Positions 17,112 to 25,858 of a stretch of 64,000 nt of DNA are shown here, one piece after another. The stretch spans positions 1-64,000 of the forward strand of contig DAHVOH010000006.1 in NCBI GenBank assembly GCA_027318915.1. The letters run 5' to 3'. Position 1 is the stretch's first letter, and every line of letters starts with the position of its first letter. Made by a program: the position numbers and the translations under genes. This stretch comes from Clostridiales bacterium (GTDB lineage Bacteria > Bacillota_E > Sulfobacillia > Sulfobacillales > JAIMBI01). The notes under the pieces are model-generated. The model made no database searches. It was not told the DNA's origin and saw only the letters and a program-made list of their open reading frames with translations.

Positions 17112-18983
17112 ATGGGAATGATGTCGGGCGGCATGGCGGGTATGCACGCCGTCTTTGCGCAACGACGAGCCGAAGAGTTCTTGGCCGACGGCCGTCCCAC
17201 CTGGGCGACGGCGCGGCGGCTGTGGCGAATGCTGGCGGCCCACCGCCGGGCGTTGGCGGCGGCGCTGGCGTTCACCGTCCTGGGCGTTGTGCTGGGCTTG
17301 ATTCCGCCACTCCTCATGCGGGCCATCATCGACCAAGCCATTGCTCACAAAAACATGCGCCAGTTGGTGTGGCTGGCGGGCGGGCTTCTCCTGATACCGG
17401 CCACGGGCGCCATTGTGTCGGTGGGGCAGAGCTACTTGAACGCGGTGGTGTCGCAGTCCTTGATCCATGATCTGCGCACGGCGCTTTATGACCATGGACA
17501 GCGCCTGGGCATTCGGTTTTTCACGAAGACGCCCGCCGGCCAAATCCACTCGAGGCTTGTCAATGATCTCAACGCGGTGCAGGGCGTCTTGAATCAAACC
17601 TTGACCGGCCTCTTCGTCAACCTCCTCACCATCACCCTGACCCTGACCATCATGTTCGTCATCAATTGGCCGCTGGCGGTCCTGGCCACCTTGGTGCTGC
17701 CGGCCTTCGTGTTTCCGGTCATGGCGTTTGGCCGGCGCAGTTACGATGCCATGGGGCGGACGCAGGAGGCTTTGGCGAAGGTGACTGCCCATCTCGAAGA
17801 GACCCTGACACTTTCGGGCACCATCGTGGTGCGAAGCTTCGGGGCTCGGCCCCGGGAGGCCGTCCGGTTCCGGGCGCTCAGCGCGGAGGTGCGCGACCGC
17901 CAGGTGCGGCAGAGCATGGTTGGCCAGTGGCTCATGATGGTGGTGCGGACGCTCTCGGCGGTGGGTCCCGCGCTTCTGTACGGATACGGCGGTTACCTGA
18001 TCATCCACAATCGCCTGGAATTGGGGACGGTGGTGGCATTTGCCACGTACTTGGTGCAGCTGTATGGCCCGGCGTCCGCGCTGGCGGGCGCCAACAGCAC
18101 GCTCATGGGCGGGCTGGCCCTGTTCGACCGCGTTTTTCGGTTCCTTGACCTGCCGGTCGATGTGCCGGAGCCTGCCGTGCCGGCGTCGTTGCCCGAGTCG
18201 GCCCTCGATGCCCCCGCCGCGGTTGCCTTTCAAGATGTTCGGTTTTCCTACCAGCCCAACGAAGAGATTCTCCACGGGATCTCCTTTGTGGCTGAGCCTG
18301 CCCAGCTCACCGCCATCGTGGGGCCGAGCGGCGCGGGGAAAAGCACGATTCTGGCTCTGGGCGCTCGGTTCTATGACCCCGATTCCGGCGTCGTGAGTGT
18401 GGGCGGCGTCTCGCTGGCCAGCCTGCGGGACGCCGATCTCCGCCGGCTGATGGGGGTGGTGACTCAGGAACTGTTCCTGTTTCACACCACGCTGGCCGAG
18501 AACATCCGCTACGGGCGGCCCGATGCTTCGGGGGACGACGTCCTTAGGGCTGTCGCGGCGGCGCAACTGACGGACTTGGTGTCGACCCTGCCTCAGGGCC
18601 TGGAAACGGTCGTGGGAGAACGGGGCTATCGGTTGTCGGGGGGTGAGAAACAACGGGTGGCCATTGCGCGGGCGATTTTGCAAAATCCCCGGGTGCTGTG
18701 GCTGGATGAGGCGACCAGCTCGCTCGACAGCCACGCGGAGCGTTTGATTCAGGAGGCCCTCGCCCGCCTGTTTCGAGGTCGCACGGTCGTGGCCATTGCC
18801 CACCGACTCTCGACCGTGCTGGCGGCGGACCAGATTCTGGTGGTTGACCACGGAACGATTGTCGAGCGGGGCCGGCATGCCGAACTCTTGGCGGCGGACG
18901 GGCTGTATGCACGACTGTACCATGAGCAGTTTGATCCCGGTCTTCAGTCGACGCCGGAGAGTCTGGCGGCGTCCGCGGGCTAG
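17112..18983 (+). CDS. ABC exporter, fused permease-ATPase half-transporter
   Basis: A 623-residue type-IV ABC exporter. After a ~45-residue cytoplasmic lead, six transmembrane helices span roughly residues 50-340. The nucleotide-binding domain follows with Walker A GPSGAGKST (about 404-412), Q-loop VVTQELFLF, signature [14 protein letters not shown], Walker B VLWLDEATSSLD and a switch histidine in IAHRLST. It most resembles MsbA/LmrA-like multidrug or lipid exporters and probably works as a homodimer, since no partner gene adjoins it. The ATG at 17112 is the first in frame with a purine-rich site before it. The substrate cannot be inferred. Confidence 0.88.
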   Translation: MGMMSGGMAGMHAVFAQRRAEEFLADGRPTWATARRLWRMLAAHRRALAAALAFTVLGVVLGLIPPLLMRAIIDQAIAHKNMRQLVWLAGGLLLIPATGAIVSVGQSYLNAVVSQSLIHDLRTALYDHGQRLGIRFFTKTPAGQIHSRLVNDLNAVQGVLNQTLTGLFVNLLTITLTLTIMFVINWPLAVLATLVLPAFVFPVMAFGRRSYDAMGRTQEALAKVTAHLEETLTLSGTIVVRSFGARPREAVRFRALSAEVRDRQVRQSMVGQWLMMVVRTLSAVGPALLYGYGGYLIIHNRLELGTVVAFATYLVQLYGPASALAGANSTLMGGLALFDRVFRFLDLPVDVPEPAVPASLPESALDAPAAVAFQDVRFSYQPNEEILHGISFVAEPAQLTAIVGPSGAGKSTILALGARFYDPDSGVVSVGGVSLASLRDADLRRLMGVVTQELFLFHTTLAENIRYGRPDASGDDVLRAVAAAQLTDLVSTLPQGLETVVGERGYRLSGGEKQRVAIARAILQNPRVLWLDEATSSLDSHAERLIQEALARLFRGRTVVAIAHRLSTVLAADQILVVDHGTIVERGRHAELLAADGLYARLYHEQFDPGLQSTPESLAASAG

Positions 18984-19192
18984 ACGGGGCGACCGCCGGC
19001 CTGCCTGAGACGGTCCTTTCGGGGAAGGGTGAGACGGCCAAAGCCGTCCGGGAGCTCCCCGACTCCGGAACGGTGCGCCGCCACCGCCTTGATGACTTCT
19101 TGATAATGGGTTGCTAAGCTCCCGATGGTCGCGCGCAACCGTCGCCGCACGGGTTTGGGGATGCGCGCCGCCAACGGGAGGAGTGGAGGATT

Positions 19193-20701
19193 CTGCAGAC
19201 GCCGACACCGGAGCTTGGCCGACGGTCCTGGCGGAACCGGCTGCCCATGCCGCGGGTCACCCTGTTGGCCGTTGGAACCGGTCTGCTGCTGACCGGGCTG
19301 ACCTACTGGGTGATCCGATCCAATCAGCCGCCGCCGCCCCTGCGGTACGTGACGGTGCCGGTGCGCCGAAGCACCGTGACCCTCACCTACGCAGCGACCG
19401 GTGAGGTGGAGCCGACCAGCACCCAGAGCTACACCCTGCCGGATGCCTCGGCCAGCGTCACGAGCCTCGCGGTGTCGGTGGGACAGCAGGTCAAGCCGGG
19501 CCAACTGTTGGCACAGCTGGCCGACCCGAGTCTGCAATCGCAGTTGACGACCGCGCAGGCGGCGTTGCAGAAGGCCGAAGCCGTCCTGGCCGCGGCGGTC
19601 AGCCCCACCACCGGCGCGGCGGCAGACGCCGCCGTTCAGCAGGCCGAAGACAACGTGACGGTGGCCCAGGACACGCTGCACAGCGATCAAGCCCTTTTGG
19701 CGTCATTGACTCTTCGTGCCGTCAGCACCGGGGTCGTTCAGATTCTGGTGACGGTCGGGCAATCGGTGAGTGCGGGCCAAGCTCTGGCCACGCAGAACGG
19801 CGTCACCTATTCCAGTCCCGCGGCGGGCACGGTGGCCGCCATCGATGTCTCCTCCGGTGCCACGGTCAGCTCGTCCGCGGTTTTGATGCAAATCAGCGAT
19901 CCGGCGCTGACGGTCAAAGTGGCTCAGGATCAGAGTCAGTTGGCGGCCAGTCAAGCCGCCTTGGACAACGCGCTGGTCAACAACAGCCCGAGCGCCCTCA
20001 GCAGCGCCGCCGACCAAGACCAGGCCCTGGTCCAGGCCGATGAGGCGAACGTCAAAGCGCTGACCCAAGCGGTGGATGCCCTGACCATCACCGCGCCGTA
20101 TGCGGGCGTGGTGACCGTGGCGCAGGCGGATCCGCCCGGGTTGGCACAGCCCGTCGTGGCGATTGCGTCCGATACCCGCGCCGTCACCATCCCCGTTCCG
20201 GAGACTTCCATTACGGATCTGCACGTGGGTCAAACCGTTTCCGCGACGCTGCCCGCGTATCCCGGCCATCCCTTGACCGGGCAGCTGAGCAGCATTGACC
20301 CTGTGGCGACGTACACCAACGGCGTGGCGTCGTTTTCGGTGACGGCCACTCTGAACGGATGGCCGGGCTCCTCCTATTACGGCGTCAGCGCCAACGTGAC
20401 CATCGTCCTCCAACGTGTGCACGGCCAGCTCACCATACCGCTGGAGGCCCTGCGGACCCGGGCGGGTCACACGGTCGTGCTGGTGCCCAGTGGCCAGGGG
20501 ACCAAAGCGGTTCCGGTGCAGGTGATCCTCGAAACGCCGACCAAGGTGGCCGTGCGAGCAGCCGGACTGCGCGTGGGGGAGCCGGTCGTGATTGCCGAGC
20601 CGGCGTCCACCAGCGGAAAGCTGAGCCTGAAGGCGCGGGGCCGCGCGGTGCACCGCGCCGGAGCGCGAAAGCGGGGAGCGCGGGGCGGAGGCAAGGCGTG
20701 A
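19193..20701 (+). CDS. HlyD/MacA-type membrane fusion (adaptor) protein
   Basis: An adaptor subunit for the MacB-like pair downstream. A basic N-terminus precedes one transmembrane segment (TLLAVGTGLLLTGLTYWVI). Two biotinyl-lipoyl-like half-motifs (SVTSLAVSVGQQVKPGQLLAQL and APYAGVVTVAQADPPG) flank an Ala/Gln-rich helical hairpin, followed by beta-barrel segments. The C-terminus is very basic (RAGARKRGARGGGK). The start is uncertain. The only good ribosome site is GGAGGAGTGGAGG at 19178-19190, which serves a non-standard CTG at 19193 or ATT at 19190. The first ATG in frame (19247) lies inside the conserved basic lead and has no site. The stop overlaps the next GTG. Confidence 0.82.
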   Translation: MQTPTPELGRRSWRNRLPMPRVTLLAVGTGLLLTGLTYWVIRSNQPPPPLRYVTVPVRRSTVTLTYAATGEVEPTSTQSYTLPDASASVTSLAVSVGQQVKPGQLLAQLADPSLQSQLTTAQAALQKAEAVLAAAVSPTTGAAADAAVQQAEDNVTVAQDTLHSDQALLASLTLRAVSTGVVQILVTVGQSVSAGQALATQNGVTYSSPAAGTVAAIDVSSGATVSSSAVLMQISDPALTVKVAQDQSQLAASQAALDNALVNNSPSALSSAADQDQALVQADEANVKALTQAVDALTITAPYAGVVTVAQADPPGLAQPVVAIASDTRAVTIPVPETSITDLHVGQTVSATLPAYPGHPLTGQLSSIDPVATYTNGVASFSVTATLNGWPGSSYYGVSANVTIVLQRVHGQLTIPLEALRTRAGHTVVLVPSGQGTKAVPVQVILETPTKVAVRAAGLRVGEPVVIAEPASTSGKLSLKARGRAVHRAGARKRGARGGGKA

Positions 20702-21393
20702 TCCGCGTGCGCGGTCTGGTGAAGGACTATCCGCTCGGGACGAGCACCTTTCGGGCCCTGCACCATTTGTCGTTTGACATCGAAGCGGGCGCCATGGTGG
20801 CCATCACGGGCCAGTCAGGCTCGGGCAAAACCACGCTCATGAATGTCCTGGCCGGACTGGACATGCCGACGGCGGGCGAATATTGGCTGAACGGCCGCGA
20901 AGTGAGTCGCTTCGACCCGGTGACGTGGTCTCACGAGCGCAATCGCACCATCGGCTTCGTGTTCCAGAATTTCAACCTGATTCCGACGCTGACGGCTGTG
21001 GCCAACGTGGAGCTGCCGCTCATCTACCGGCGCGTGTCTCCCCGCGCCCGCCGCGCCCGCGCCCGGGACATGCTGGCCGATATGGGACTCGGCGACCGTC
21101 TTCACCACTACCCGACCCAACTGTCCGGCGGCCAGCAGCAGCGCGTGGCCATCGCACGCGCCCTGGTGGGAGATCCGCCCCTGTTGCTGGCCGACGAGCC
21201 CACCGGCAACCTCGACGCCGCCACGGGCCGCGAGATTCTCAACGTGCTGCAGGACCTGCATCGGCAAGGCCGCACCGTGGTGGTGGTGACCCACTCCGCC
21301 GAGGTGGCGGCCGTGTGCGGGCGTGTGCTGCACATGCAGGACGGACGGCTGTTGGACGAACAGCGCGAGGAGGTTCCTCATGACGTGGTCTGA
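20698..21393 (+). CDS. MacB/LolD-type ABC transporter ATP-binding subunit
   Basis: A 231-residue ABC ATPase with Walker [10 protein letters not shown], signature [14 protein letters not shown], Walker [13 protein letters not shown] and the switch histidine in VVVVTHSAE. These are characteristic of the MacB/LolD/FtsE branch, which powers extrusion by conformational coupling. GTG 20698 overlaps the adaptor stop (GTGA) with GGAGGC just upstream, indicating coupled translation; a longer upstream frame is the shadow of the adaptor gene. Together with the adaptor and the permease it forms a complete MacAB-like set. Confidence 0.88.
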   Translation: MIRVRGLVKDYPLGTSTFRALHHLSFDIEAGAMVAITGQSGSGKTTLMNVLAGLDMPTAGEYWLNGREVSRFDPVTWSHERNRTIGFVFQNFNLIPTLTAVANVELPLIYRRVSPRARRARARDMLADMGLGDRLHHYPTQLSGGQQQRVAIARALVGDPPLLLADEPTGNLDAATGREILNVLQDLHRQGRTVVVVTHSAEVAAVCGRVLHMQDGRLLDEQREEVPHDVV

Positions 21394-22546
21394 CGCGGTG
21401 CGGATGGCATGGCGAGGCATATGGGGCAACCGGCTCCGGGCGCTGTTGACCATGCTGGGCGTGGTCATCGGGGTGGCGGCCGTCATCATCCTGGTGGCCA
21501 TCGGCAATGGCGCCTCCCGTGTGATCACGTCCCGCATCGAAACCTTGGGGACTAATCTGCTCTTTGTCAGCCCGGCGGCCGGCACCTCTTTTACTCTCAG
21601 CCAAGTTCCCTACATTGAACAGACGGTGCCGATGGCGGAAAGGGTGGTGCCGGTCCTGGACTCCGCCGCCAAGATGACGGTGGGCACCACCAGTGTGGGG
21701 GTGCCGGTGGTGGGGACGACGCCCAGCTACGCGAGCCTCGGCGGCGTCAACCTGGCCACCGGGCGCTTCCTCACCACGGTGGACGGGCGCTTCAGCCGTC
21801 ACGTGGTGGTGCTGGGCGCGAACGTGAGCCTCAACCTCTTTGGCCACAGCAATCCGGTCGGGCAGACGGTGGCTCTTTTAGGACAGCAGTTTCATGTGAT
21901 TGGCGTCTTGAATCCGGTCGGCCAAGGTCCCGGCACCAGTCAGGACAATGAGGTCTTCGTGCCGTTGTCGGTGGCGCAGTCTCTTTTGGGCTCCGACGCC
22001 ATCAGCCTCATCATGGTGCAAACCCCCTCCCCCCAACAGGCCTCCCTGGCCACGGATCTGCTCACCAACCTGTACACTAATCTCTATGGGGGCCCCGGAT
22101 CGGTGTCGATCGCGTCGGAAGATCAGGTGTTGGCGACACTGTCCGCCACCCGCCAGACGTTCACCGACCTCCTGGCCGGGACGGCGGGCATTTCGCTGCT
22201 GGTGGGCGGCATCGGCATCATGAACATCATGCTGGTGTCCGTCACCGAGCGGACGCGAGAGATCGGGATTCGAAGAGCCGTCGGCGCGGTGCCCGAAGAC
22301 GTCGTGCTCCAATTCTTGCTGGAGTCGATGGGCATCAGCCTGGCCGGAGGCGTGATGGGAATCGGACTCGGCCTTGCCCTGCTGAGATTGGCTCCCCTCA
22401 TATTGCACAGCCCGGCGGTGTTCTCCCCGACATCGGTGGTGCTGGCGTTTGTCTTCAGCACCCTCGTGGGTCTGGGCTTCGGACTGTATCCCGCCGTCCG
22501 GGCCTCGCGCCTGAATCCCATCGAGGCCCTGCGCTACACCGGTTAA
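21380..22546 (+). CDS. MacB/FtsX-type ABC transporter permease
   Basis: A 388-residue permease. One N-terminal helix follows [20 protein letters not shown], a ~210-residue extracytoplasmic MacB core follows it, and three C-terminal helices contain [34 protein letters not shown], the FtsX-family hallmark. The end motif [12 protein letters not shown] is also typical. ATG 21380 follows GAGGAGG and overlaps the ATPase gene by 14 bases. Such systems usually export antibiotics, peptides or lipoproteins; the substrate is not evident here. Confidence 0.87.
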   Translation: MTWSDAVRMAWRGIWGNRLRALLTMLGVVIGVAAVIILVAIGNGASRVITSRIETLGTNLLFVSPAAGTSFTLSQVPYIEQTVPMAERVVPVLDSAAKMTVGTTSVGVPVVGTTPSYASLGGVNLATGRFLTTVDGRFSRHVVVLGANVSLNLFGHSNPVGQTVALLGQQFHVIGVLNPVGQGPGTSQDNEVFVPLSVAQSLLGSDAISLIMVQTPSPQQASLATDLLTNLYTNLYGGPGSVSIASEDQVLATLSATRQTFTDLLAGTAGISLLVGGIGIMNIMLVSVTERTREIGIRRAVGAVPEDVVLQFLLESMGISLAGGVMGIGLGLALLRLAPLILHSPAVFSPTSVVLAFVFSTLVGLGFGLYPAVRASRLNPIEALRYTG

Positions 22547-22869
22547 CGCCGCGCGGCGAGCCTGCGTGGGGACTCCCCAAACACCATCTCACGGCGTCCA
22601 TGCCCTCTGGCCGCCGACAGTCCGGGGCGGCTCTCCGTCCCGGGGGACCACGATTGGGCGGACGGGCCGGCCTCGACAGGTGCCGGGGCGCTCTCACGGA
22701 TGCCCCGACAGGCATGGGCAGCCTGGGCGTCCTCTCCCGGCGGCGCCTCGCCACACGCGGCGGGGACCCTTGCGGTGGCGGCCTGCCGCGACCCTGCGAT
22801 CCGCGGCCGGGATGCCCGGCGCCATCTGTATGCTCCGGCTCGCGTCCCGAGAGCCCTTGCTTCGGACCG
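22547..22869. other. Intergenic, nothing recognised before the rubrerythrin promoter
   Basis: Short overlapping frames without family motifs. The strong promoter of the rubrerythrin gene lies at the right edge. Confidence 0.5.
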
Positions 22870-22898
22870 ATGACGGGGGAACGGGACTACGTTATAAT
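22870..22898 (+). promoter_or_regulatory. Sigma-A-type promoter of the rubrerythrin gene
   Basis: ATGACG (22870-22875), 17 bases, then TATAAT (22893-22898), about 50 bases before the rubrerythrin ATG. The -10 is perfect and the -35 matches four of six consensus positions. Confidence 0.65.
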
Positions 22899-22912
22899 CC
22901 ATCTCAGATAAG

Positions 22913-22926
22913 AGCCGTTTACGGCT
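22913..22926 (+). promoter_or_regulatory. Perfect palindrome in the rubrerythrin leader
   Basis: AGCCGT-TT-ACGGCT lies 15-28 bases downstream of the -10 element, in the early transcribed region. It could be a repressor operator or a short 5' stem protecting the mRNA. It does not match the PerR box. Confidence 0.4.
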
Positions 22927-22948
22927 AAAGACTAAGGGGGCCCAACGC

Positions 22949-23371
22949 ATGCCGCTCAAGAACAGCAAGACCGAGTCCAACCTCAAGGAGGCGTTTGCCG
23001 GCGAGAGTCAGGCCAACCGGCGCTATTTGTACTTTGCGCGGCAGGCTGACGTGGAAGGATACCCGGACGTCGCCGGACTGTTTCGCGATGTGGCGGAAGG
23101 AGAAACGGGGCACGCCTTTGGCCACTTTGAATTTCTGGAGGAAGTGGGCGACCCCGTGACCGGCCAGCCGGTCGGTACCACCGACAAGAATCTGAAGAGC
23201 GCCATCGAGGGCGAGACGTATGAGTTCTCGCAGATGTATCCGGGTTTTGCGAAGACCGCCCGGGAAGAGGGCTTCGAGGAAATCGCCGACTGGTTTGAGA
23301 CGTTGGCGCGCGCCGAGAAGTCGCACGCGGGCCGGTTCACCCGGGGCCTCCAAAATCTGGAGCAGCTCTAG
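22949..23371 (+). CDS. Rubrerythrin-like diiron protein lacking the rubredoxin domain
   Basis: A 140-residue ferritin-like protein. Diiron ligands match rubrerythrin: E19 ([11 protein letters not shown]), E52 and H55 (EGETGH), E89 and E92 (GETYEF), E123 and H126 (AEKSH). The C-terminal rubredoxin FeS(Cys)4 domain is absent, as in sulerythrin. Rubrerythrins reduce hydrogen peroxide. The missing electron-transfer domain suggests a separate donor, perhaps the Fe-S protein encoded next. ATG 22949 follows AAGGGGG. A hairpin directly after the stop would lower expression of the downstream genes relative to this one. Confidence 0.88.
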   Translation: MPLKNSKTESNLKEAFAGESQANRRYLYFARQADVEGYPDVAGLFRDVAEGETGHAFGHFEFLEEVGDPVTGQPVGTTDKNLKSAIEGETYEFSQMYPGFAKTAREEGFEEIADWFETLARAEKSHAGRFTRGLQNLEQL

Positions 23372-23387
23372 GAGGGAACGGACGGGC

Positions 23388-23413
23388 GAGGGGGCGGATG
23401 CCGCCCCCTCTTT
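23388..23413 (+). terminator. Hairpin terminator/attenuator after rubrerythrin
   Basis: A perfect 10-bp stem, GAGGGGGCGG (23388-23397) with CCGCCCCCTC (23401-23410), has a 3-base loop and is followed by TTT. It lies 17 bases after the rubrerythrin stop and 60 bases before the next start, so partial termination within the gene block is likely. Confidence 0.6.
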
Positions 23414-23473
23414 GGCGATGGCAGCTGAGATCTCGTTCAATGGGGCGGAATCTTGCCGGAGGGGGTCGCACGG

Positions 23474-24730
23474 ATGGAGTATCGCCCGAGTCAGCCGGCC
23501 TATTGGAGTGAGACAGACCTGGCCGCGGACATGAGGCAGGCCTTTGACATCTGCAACGGCTGCCGCTTGTGCCACAATCTTTGTCCATCGTTCCCGGCCC
23601 TGTTCAAGTTTGTCGAGGGTCACGACGACGACGTCTCGCTCTTGGCGTCCTCGGAGCTGGATCGCGTGGCCGATCTGTGCTTTCAATGCAAACTTTGCTT
23701 CTTGAAGTGTCCCTACACGCCGCCCCATCGTTTCGATTTGGACTTTCCTCGCTTGATGCTGCGCTCAAAAGCCGTGCGCGCCCGGCGTGACGGCCTGTCG
23801 CGCACGGATCGGTTTCTCGGCGATCCGGACCGTTCCGGCGCGCTCGGTACGAAAACCGCCGCAGTGGCCAACTGGGCCAACCGCCAGCCGCTGTTCCGCC
23901 GGCTTATGGAGGCGCAGCTGGGCATCGACCGTCGCCGCCGACTGCCGCGATATGCGACGGTGCGCTTTTCGCGGTGGGTCAGCCGGCAGGAGACCGTGCC
24001 CGATCCGGACGTCGTGCTGTTCAGCACCTGCACGGTGGAATACAACGAACCGGGTGTAGGACAAGCGGCCATGAAGGTTTTAGACCACAACGGGATTCGG
24101 GCGGCGGTGCCTGCCGGTCAGCGCTGCTGTGGGATGCCGGCGTTAGACGGGGGTGATGTGGCCGGCGCGCAGGATCGGGCGCGCGCCAACGTGGCGCTGC
24201 TGGCGCCCTACGCGGCGGCCGGCAAGCCGATCGTGGCGCTGCAGCCGACATGCGCCTACGTGCTGCGGGAGGAGTATCCGCTGCTGCTGGAGGGAGAGGC
24301 CGCGGCCATGGTGGCCAAAGCCACGGTGGACCTGACCGACTACCTGGCCGGGCTGGCCAAGAGCGGGCGCCTGCAAACCGACTTCCGCCAGGAAGTGGGT
24401 CCGTACAACTATCATGTCGCCTGCCACACGCGCGCCCAGGGCGGCGGCGCCCGGGGGCGCGACCTGCTGCAGATCATTCCGGGCGTGCACGTGACCATGG
24501 TCGAGCAGTGCGCCGGCATCGACGGCACCTGGGGCCTCAAGGCGACCTACTACGATGAGGCCAAGAAGGTGGCCCAGCGCCTGGACCGCGGCCTGGCGCA
24601 ACATCCCGACTATCCCACGTGCTCGGACTGCAAGCTGGCGGGCCTGCAGATCGAAGAGACGACCGGCCGCCCGCCGAGCCATCCGGTCGAGGTGCTGGCG
24701 CGCGCGTACGGCCTCATGGAAAGCAGCTGA
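23474..24730 (+). CDS. Fe-S/CCG-domain oxidoreductase (GlpC/HdrD-like), rubrerythrin-associated
   Basis: A 418-residue electron-transfer protein. Two ferredoxin-type [4Fe-4S] motifs lie at C27-x2-C30-x2-C33-x3-C37 and C69-x2-C72-x2-C75-x3-C79. Two CCG-type cysteine-rich regions follow (FSTCTVEYN...RCCGMPALDGGD, and VACHTRAQ...EQCAGIDGTWG...CSDCKLAGLQ), as in GlpC and heterodisulfide reductase HdrD. The same order of rubrerythrin, this family and DUF3501 is seen in many bacteria and suggests the protein passes electrons to the diiron protein. ATG 23474 is 9 nt after GGAGGGGG; an upstream TTG lacks a site. Cytosolic, without membrane helices. Confidence 0.83.
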   Translation: MEYRPSQPAYWSETDLAADMRQAFDICNGCRLCHNLCPSFPALFKFVEGHDDDVSLLASSELDRVADLCFQCKLCFLKCPYTPPHRFDLDFPRLMLRSKAVRARRDGLSRTDRFLGDPDRSGALGTKTAAVANWANRQPLFRRLMEAQLGIDRRRRLPRYATVRFSRWVSRQETVPDPDVVLFSTCTVEYNEPGVGQAAMKVLDHNGIRAAVPAGQRCCGMPALDGGDVAGAQDRARANVALLAPYAAAGKPIVALQPTCAYVLREEYPLLLEGEAAAMVAKATVDLTDYLAGLAKSGRLQTDFRQEVGPYNYHVACHTRAQGGGARGRDLLQIIPGVHVTMVEQCAGIDGTWGLKATYYDEAKKVAQRLDRGLAQHPDYPTCSDCKLAGLQIEETTGRPPSHPVEVLARAYGLMESS

Positions 24731-24758
24731 ACGGCCCGAACCCAAAGGAGGCGGCGAC

Positions 24759-25340
24759 GTGCGCAAGATTCGCTACGAGGATCTGCTGGACAATCGAGAA
24801 TACATCGCGGGGCGCGACCAGTTTCGCCGCGACATCATCGCCTACAAAAAGATTCGCCGCGTGCAGCTGGGCGAGTTGGTCTCGGTGCTGTTTGAAAACC
24901 GTCGCACCCTCTGGTATCAGACCCAGGAGATGCTCCGGGCCGAGCACATCGAAGATCCGCGGCTCCGCCGCGAGGAAATGGATGTGTACAACGACATGCT
25001 GGCCGACGGCTTGACGCTGGCTGCGACGCTGCTGATTGAGATTCCTGATTCTTCGCAGATCCCGGCCGTCCTGCAGCGCATGACCGGATGCGAGGAGCAT
25101 GTCACGCTGTGGATCGACGACCAGCCGTACCCGGCCGAAGCCGAGCCGGGGCGCTCCCGGGAGGACAAAACCAGTTCGATCCATTACCTGACGGTGCCGT
25201 TGGGGCCAAAGGGCCTGCAAGCGCTGACGGACGCCGAGCGGGTGGAGGTCCGGATTGATCATCCCACCTATCAAGCCGCGGCGCGGCTCGGCGCAGACAC
25301 GGTGGCCAGCCTGCTGGCGGACCTGACCGAGCCGGAATAA
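24759..25340 (+). CDS. DUF3501 family protein
   Basis: A 193-residue protein opening with KIRYEDLLDNREYIAGRDQFRRDIIAYKK and containing LFENRRTLWYQTQEMLRAE, the diagnostic DUF3501 block. Its function is not established; the family is found beside rubrerythrin and CCG-domain Fe-S proteins, as here. GTG 24759 follows AAAGGAGG, 28 bases after the Fe-S gene, so the two are surely cotranscribed. No cysteine cluster, signal or membrane helix is visible. Confidence 0.82.
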   Translation: MRKIRYEDLLDNREYIAGRDQFRRDIIAYKKIRRVQLGELVSVLFENRRTLWYQTQEMLRAEHIEDPRLRREEMDVYNDMLADGLTLAATLLIEIPDSSQIPAVLQRMTGCEEHVTLWIDDQPYPAEAEPGRSREDKTSSIHYLTVPLGPKGLQALTDAERVEVRIDHPTYQAAARLGADTVASLLADLTEPE

Positions 25341-25408
25341 ACCGGGGCGCAACGGGGTACCGGAAACCAGAGGCCGGAAGTGCGGCGTCGCGGCCAGGGG
25401 GTGGAACG

Positions 25409-25858
25409 ATGGGCGGCGGTCAGGATGTGCCGGCGCGGCTTCGCGCGGCGGGTCTCCGGGTAACCCCCCAGCGGGTGGCGGTGCTCGAAGCCCTTGCGGC
25501 CAGCTCGCATCCGACGGCGGACGATATTTACCGCCAAGTCGCCCAACACCATCCGGGGATAGGTTTGGCGACCATCTACAATACATTGGCGACGCTCACG
25601 GAGCGCGGTCAGGTGTTGACCGTCGCGGCACCCGACGGGCGGCGCTACGATCTGCGCACGGAGGAGCACCAGCACATTCGGTGCCGACGCTGCGGGCGGT
25701 GGGCGGATCTGCCGGCTTGGAAGGACCGCGACTGGCAGGCCCGGGCGACGCCGGCAGGATGGGCGGTGGACGACTGGACTTTGCTGGCCGAAGGGCTCTG
25801 CCCCGTCTGTCGGGCTGAGCGGCCCCCATCAACCGAGGGCCAGAGCGCCGAGATCTAG
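25409..25858 (+). CDS. perR: Fur-family metalloregulator, PerR-like
   Basis: A 149-residue Fur/PerR repressor. The winged helix contains LRVTPQRVAVLEAL and GLATIYNTLATLTERG. The structural zinc site is C92-x2-C95 and C131-x2-C134, and the sensing site has H87 and H89 (EEHQHIRC). The residue corresponding to the PerR/Fur discriminator is Asp (D100 in CGRWAD), as in PerR, not the Glu of Fur. It probably controls the preceding peroxide-defence genes. ATG 25409 follows GGGGGTGG. Its stop overlaps the convergent P450 stop within a shared CTAG. Confidence 0.8.
   Translation: MGGGQDVPARLRAAGLRVTPQRVAVLEALAASSHPTADDIYRQVAQHHPGIGLATIYNTLATLTERGQVLTVAAPDGRRYDLRTEEHQHIRCRRCGRWADLPAWKDRDWQARATPAGWAVDDWTLLAEGLCPVCRAERPPSTEGQSAEI

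Noticed and set aside
16581..19208. An 875-codon open frame on the minus strand
   Set aside because: It lies exactly antisense to the ABC exporter and part of the MFS-kinase gene, has His/Arg/Gln-rich shadow composition and no ribosome site or motif.
22892..22912. A PerR box at the rubrerythrin promoter
   Set aside because: Only the TTATAAT half matches; the second half (expected ATTATAA) is absent.
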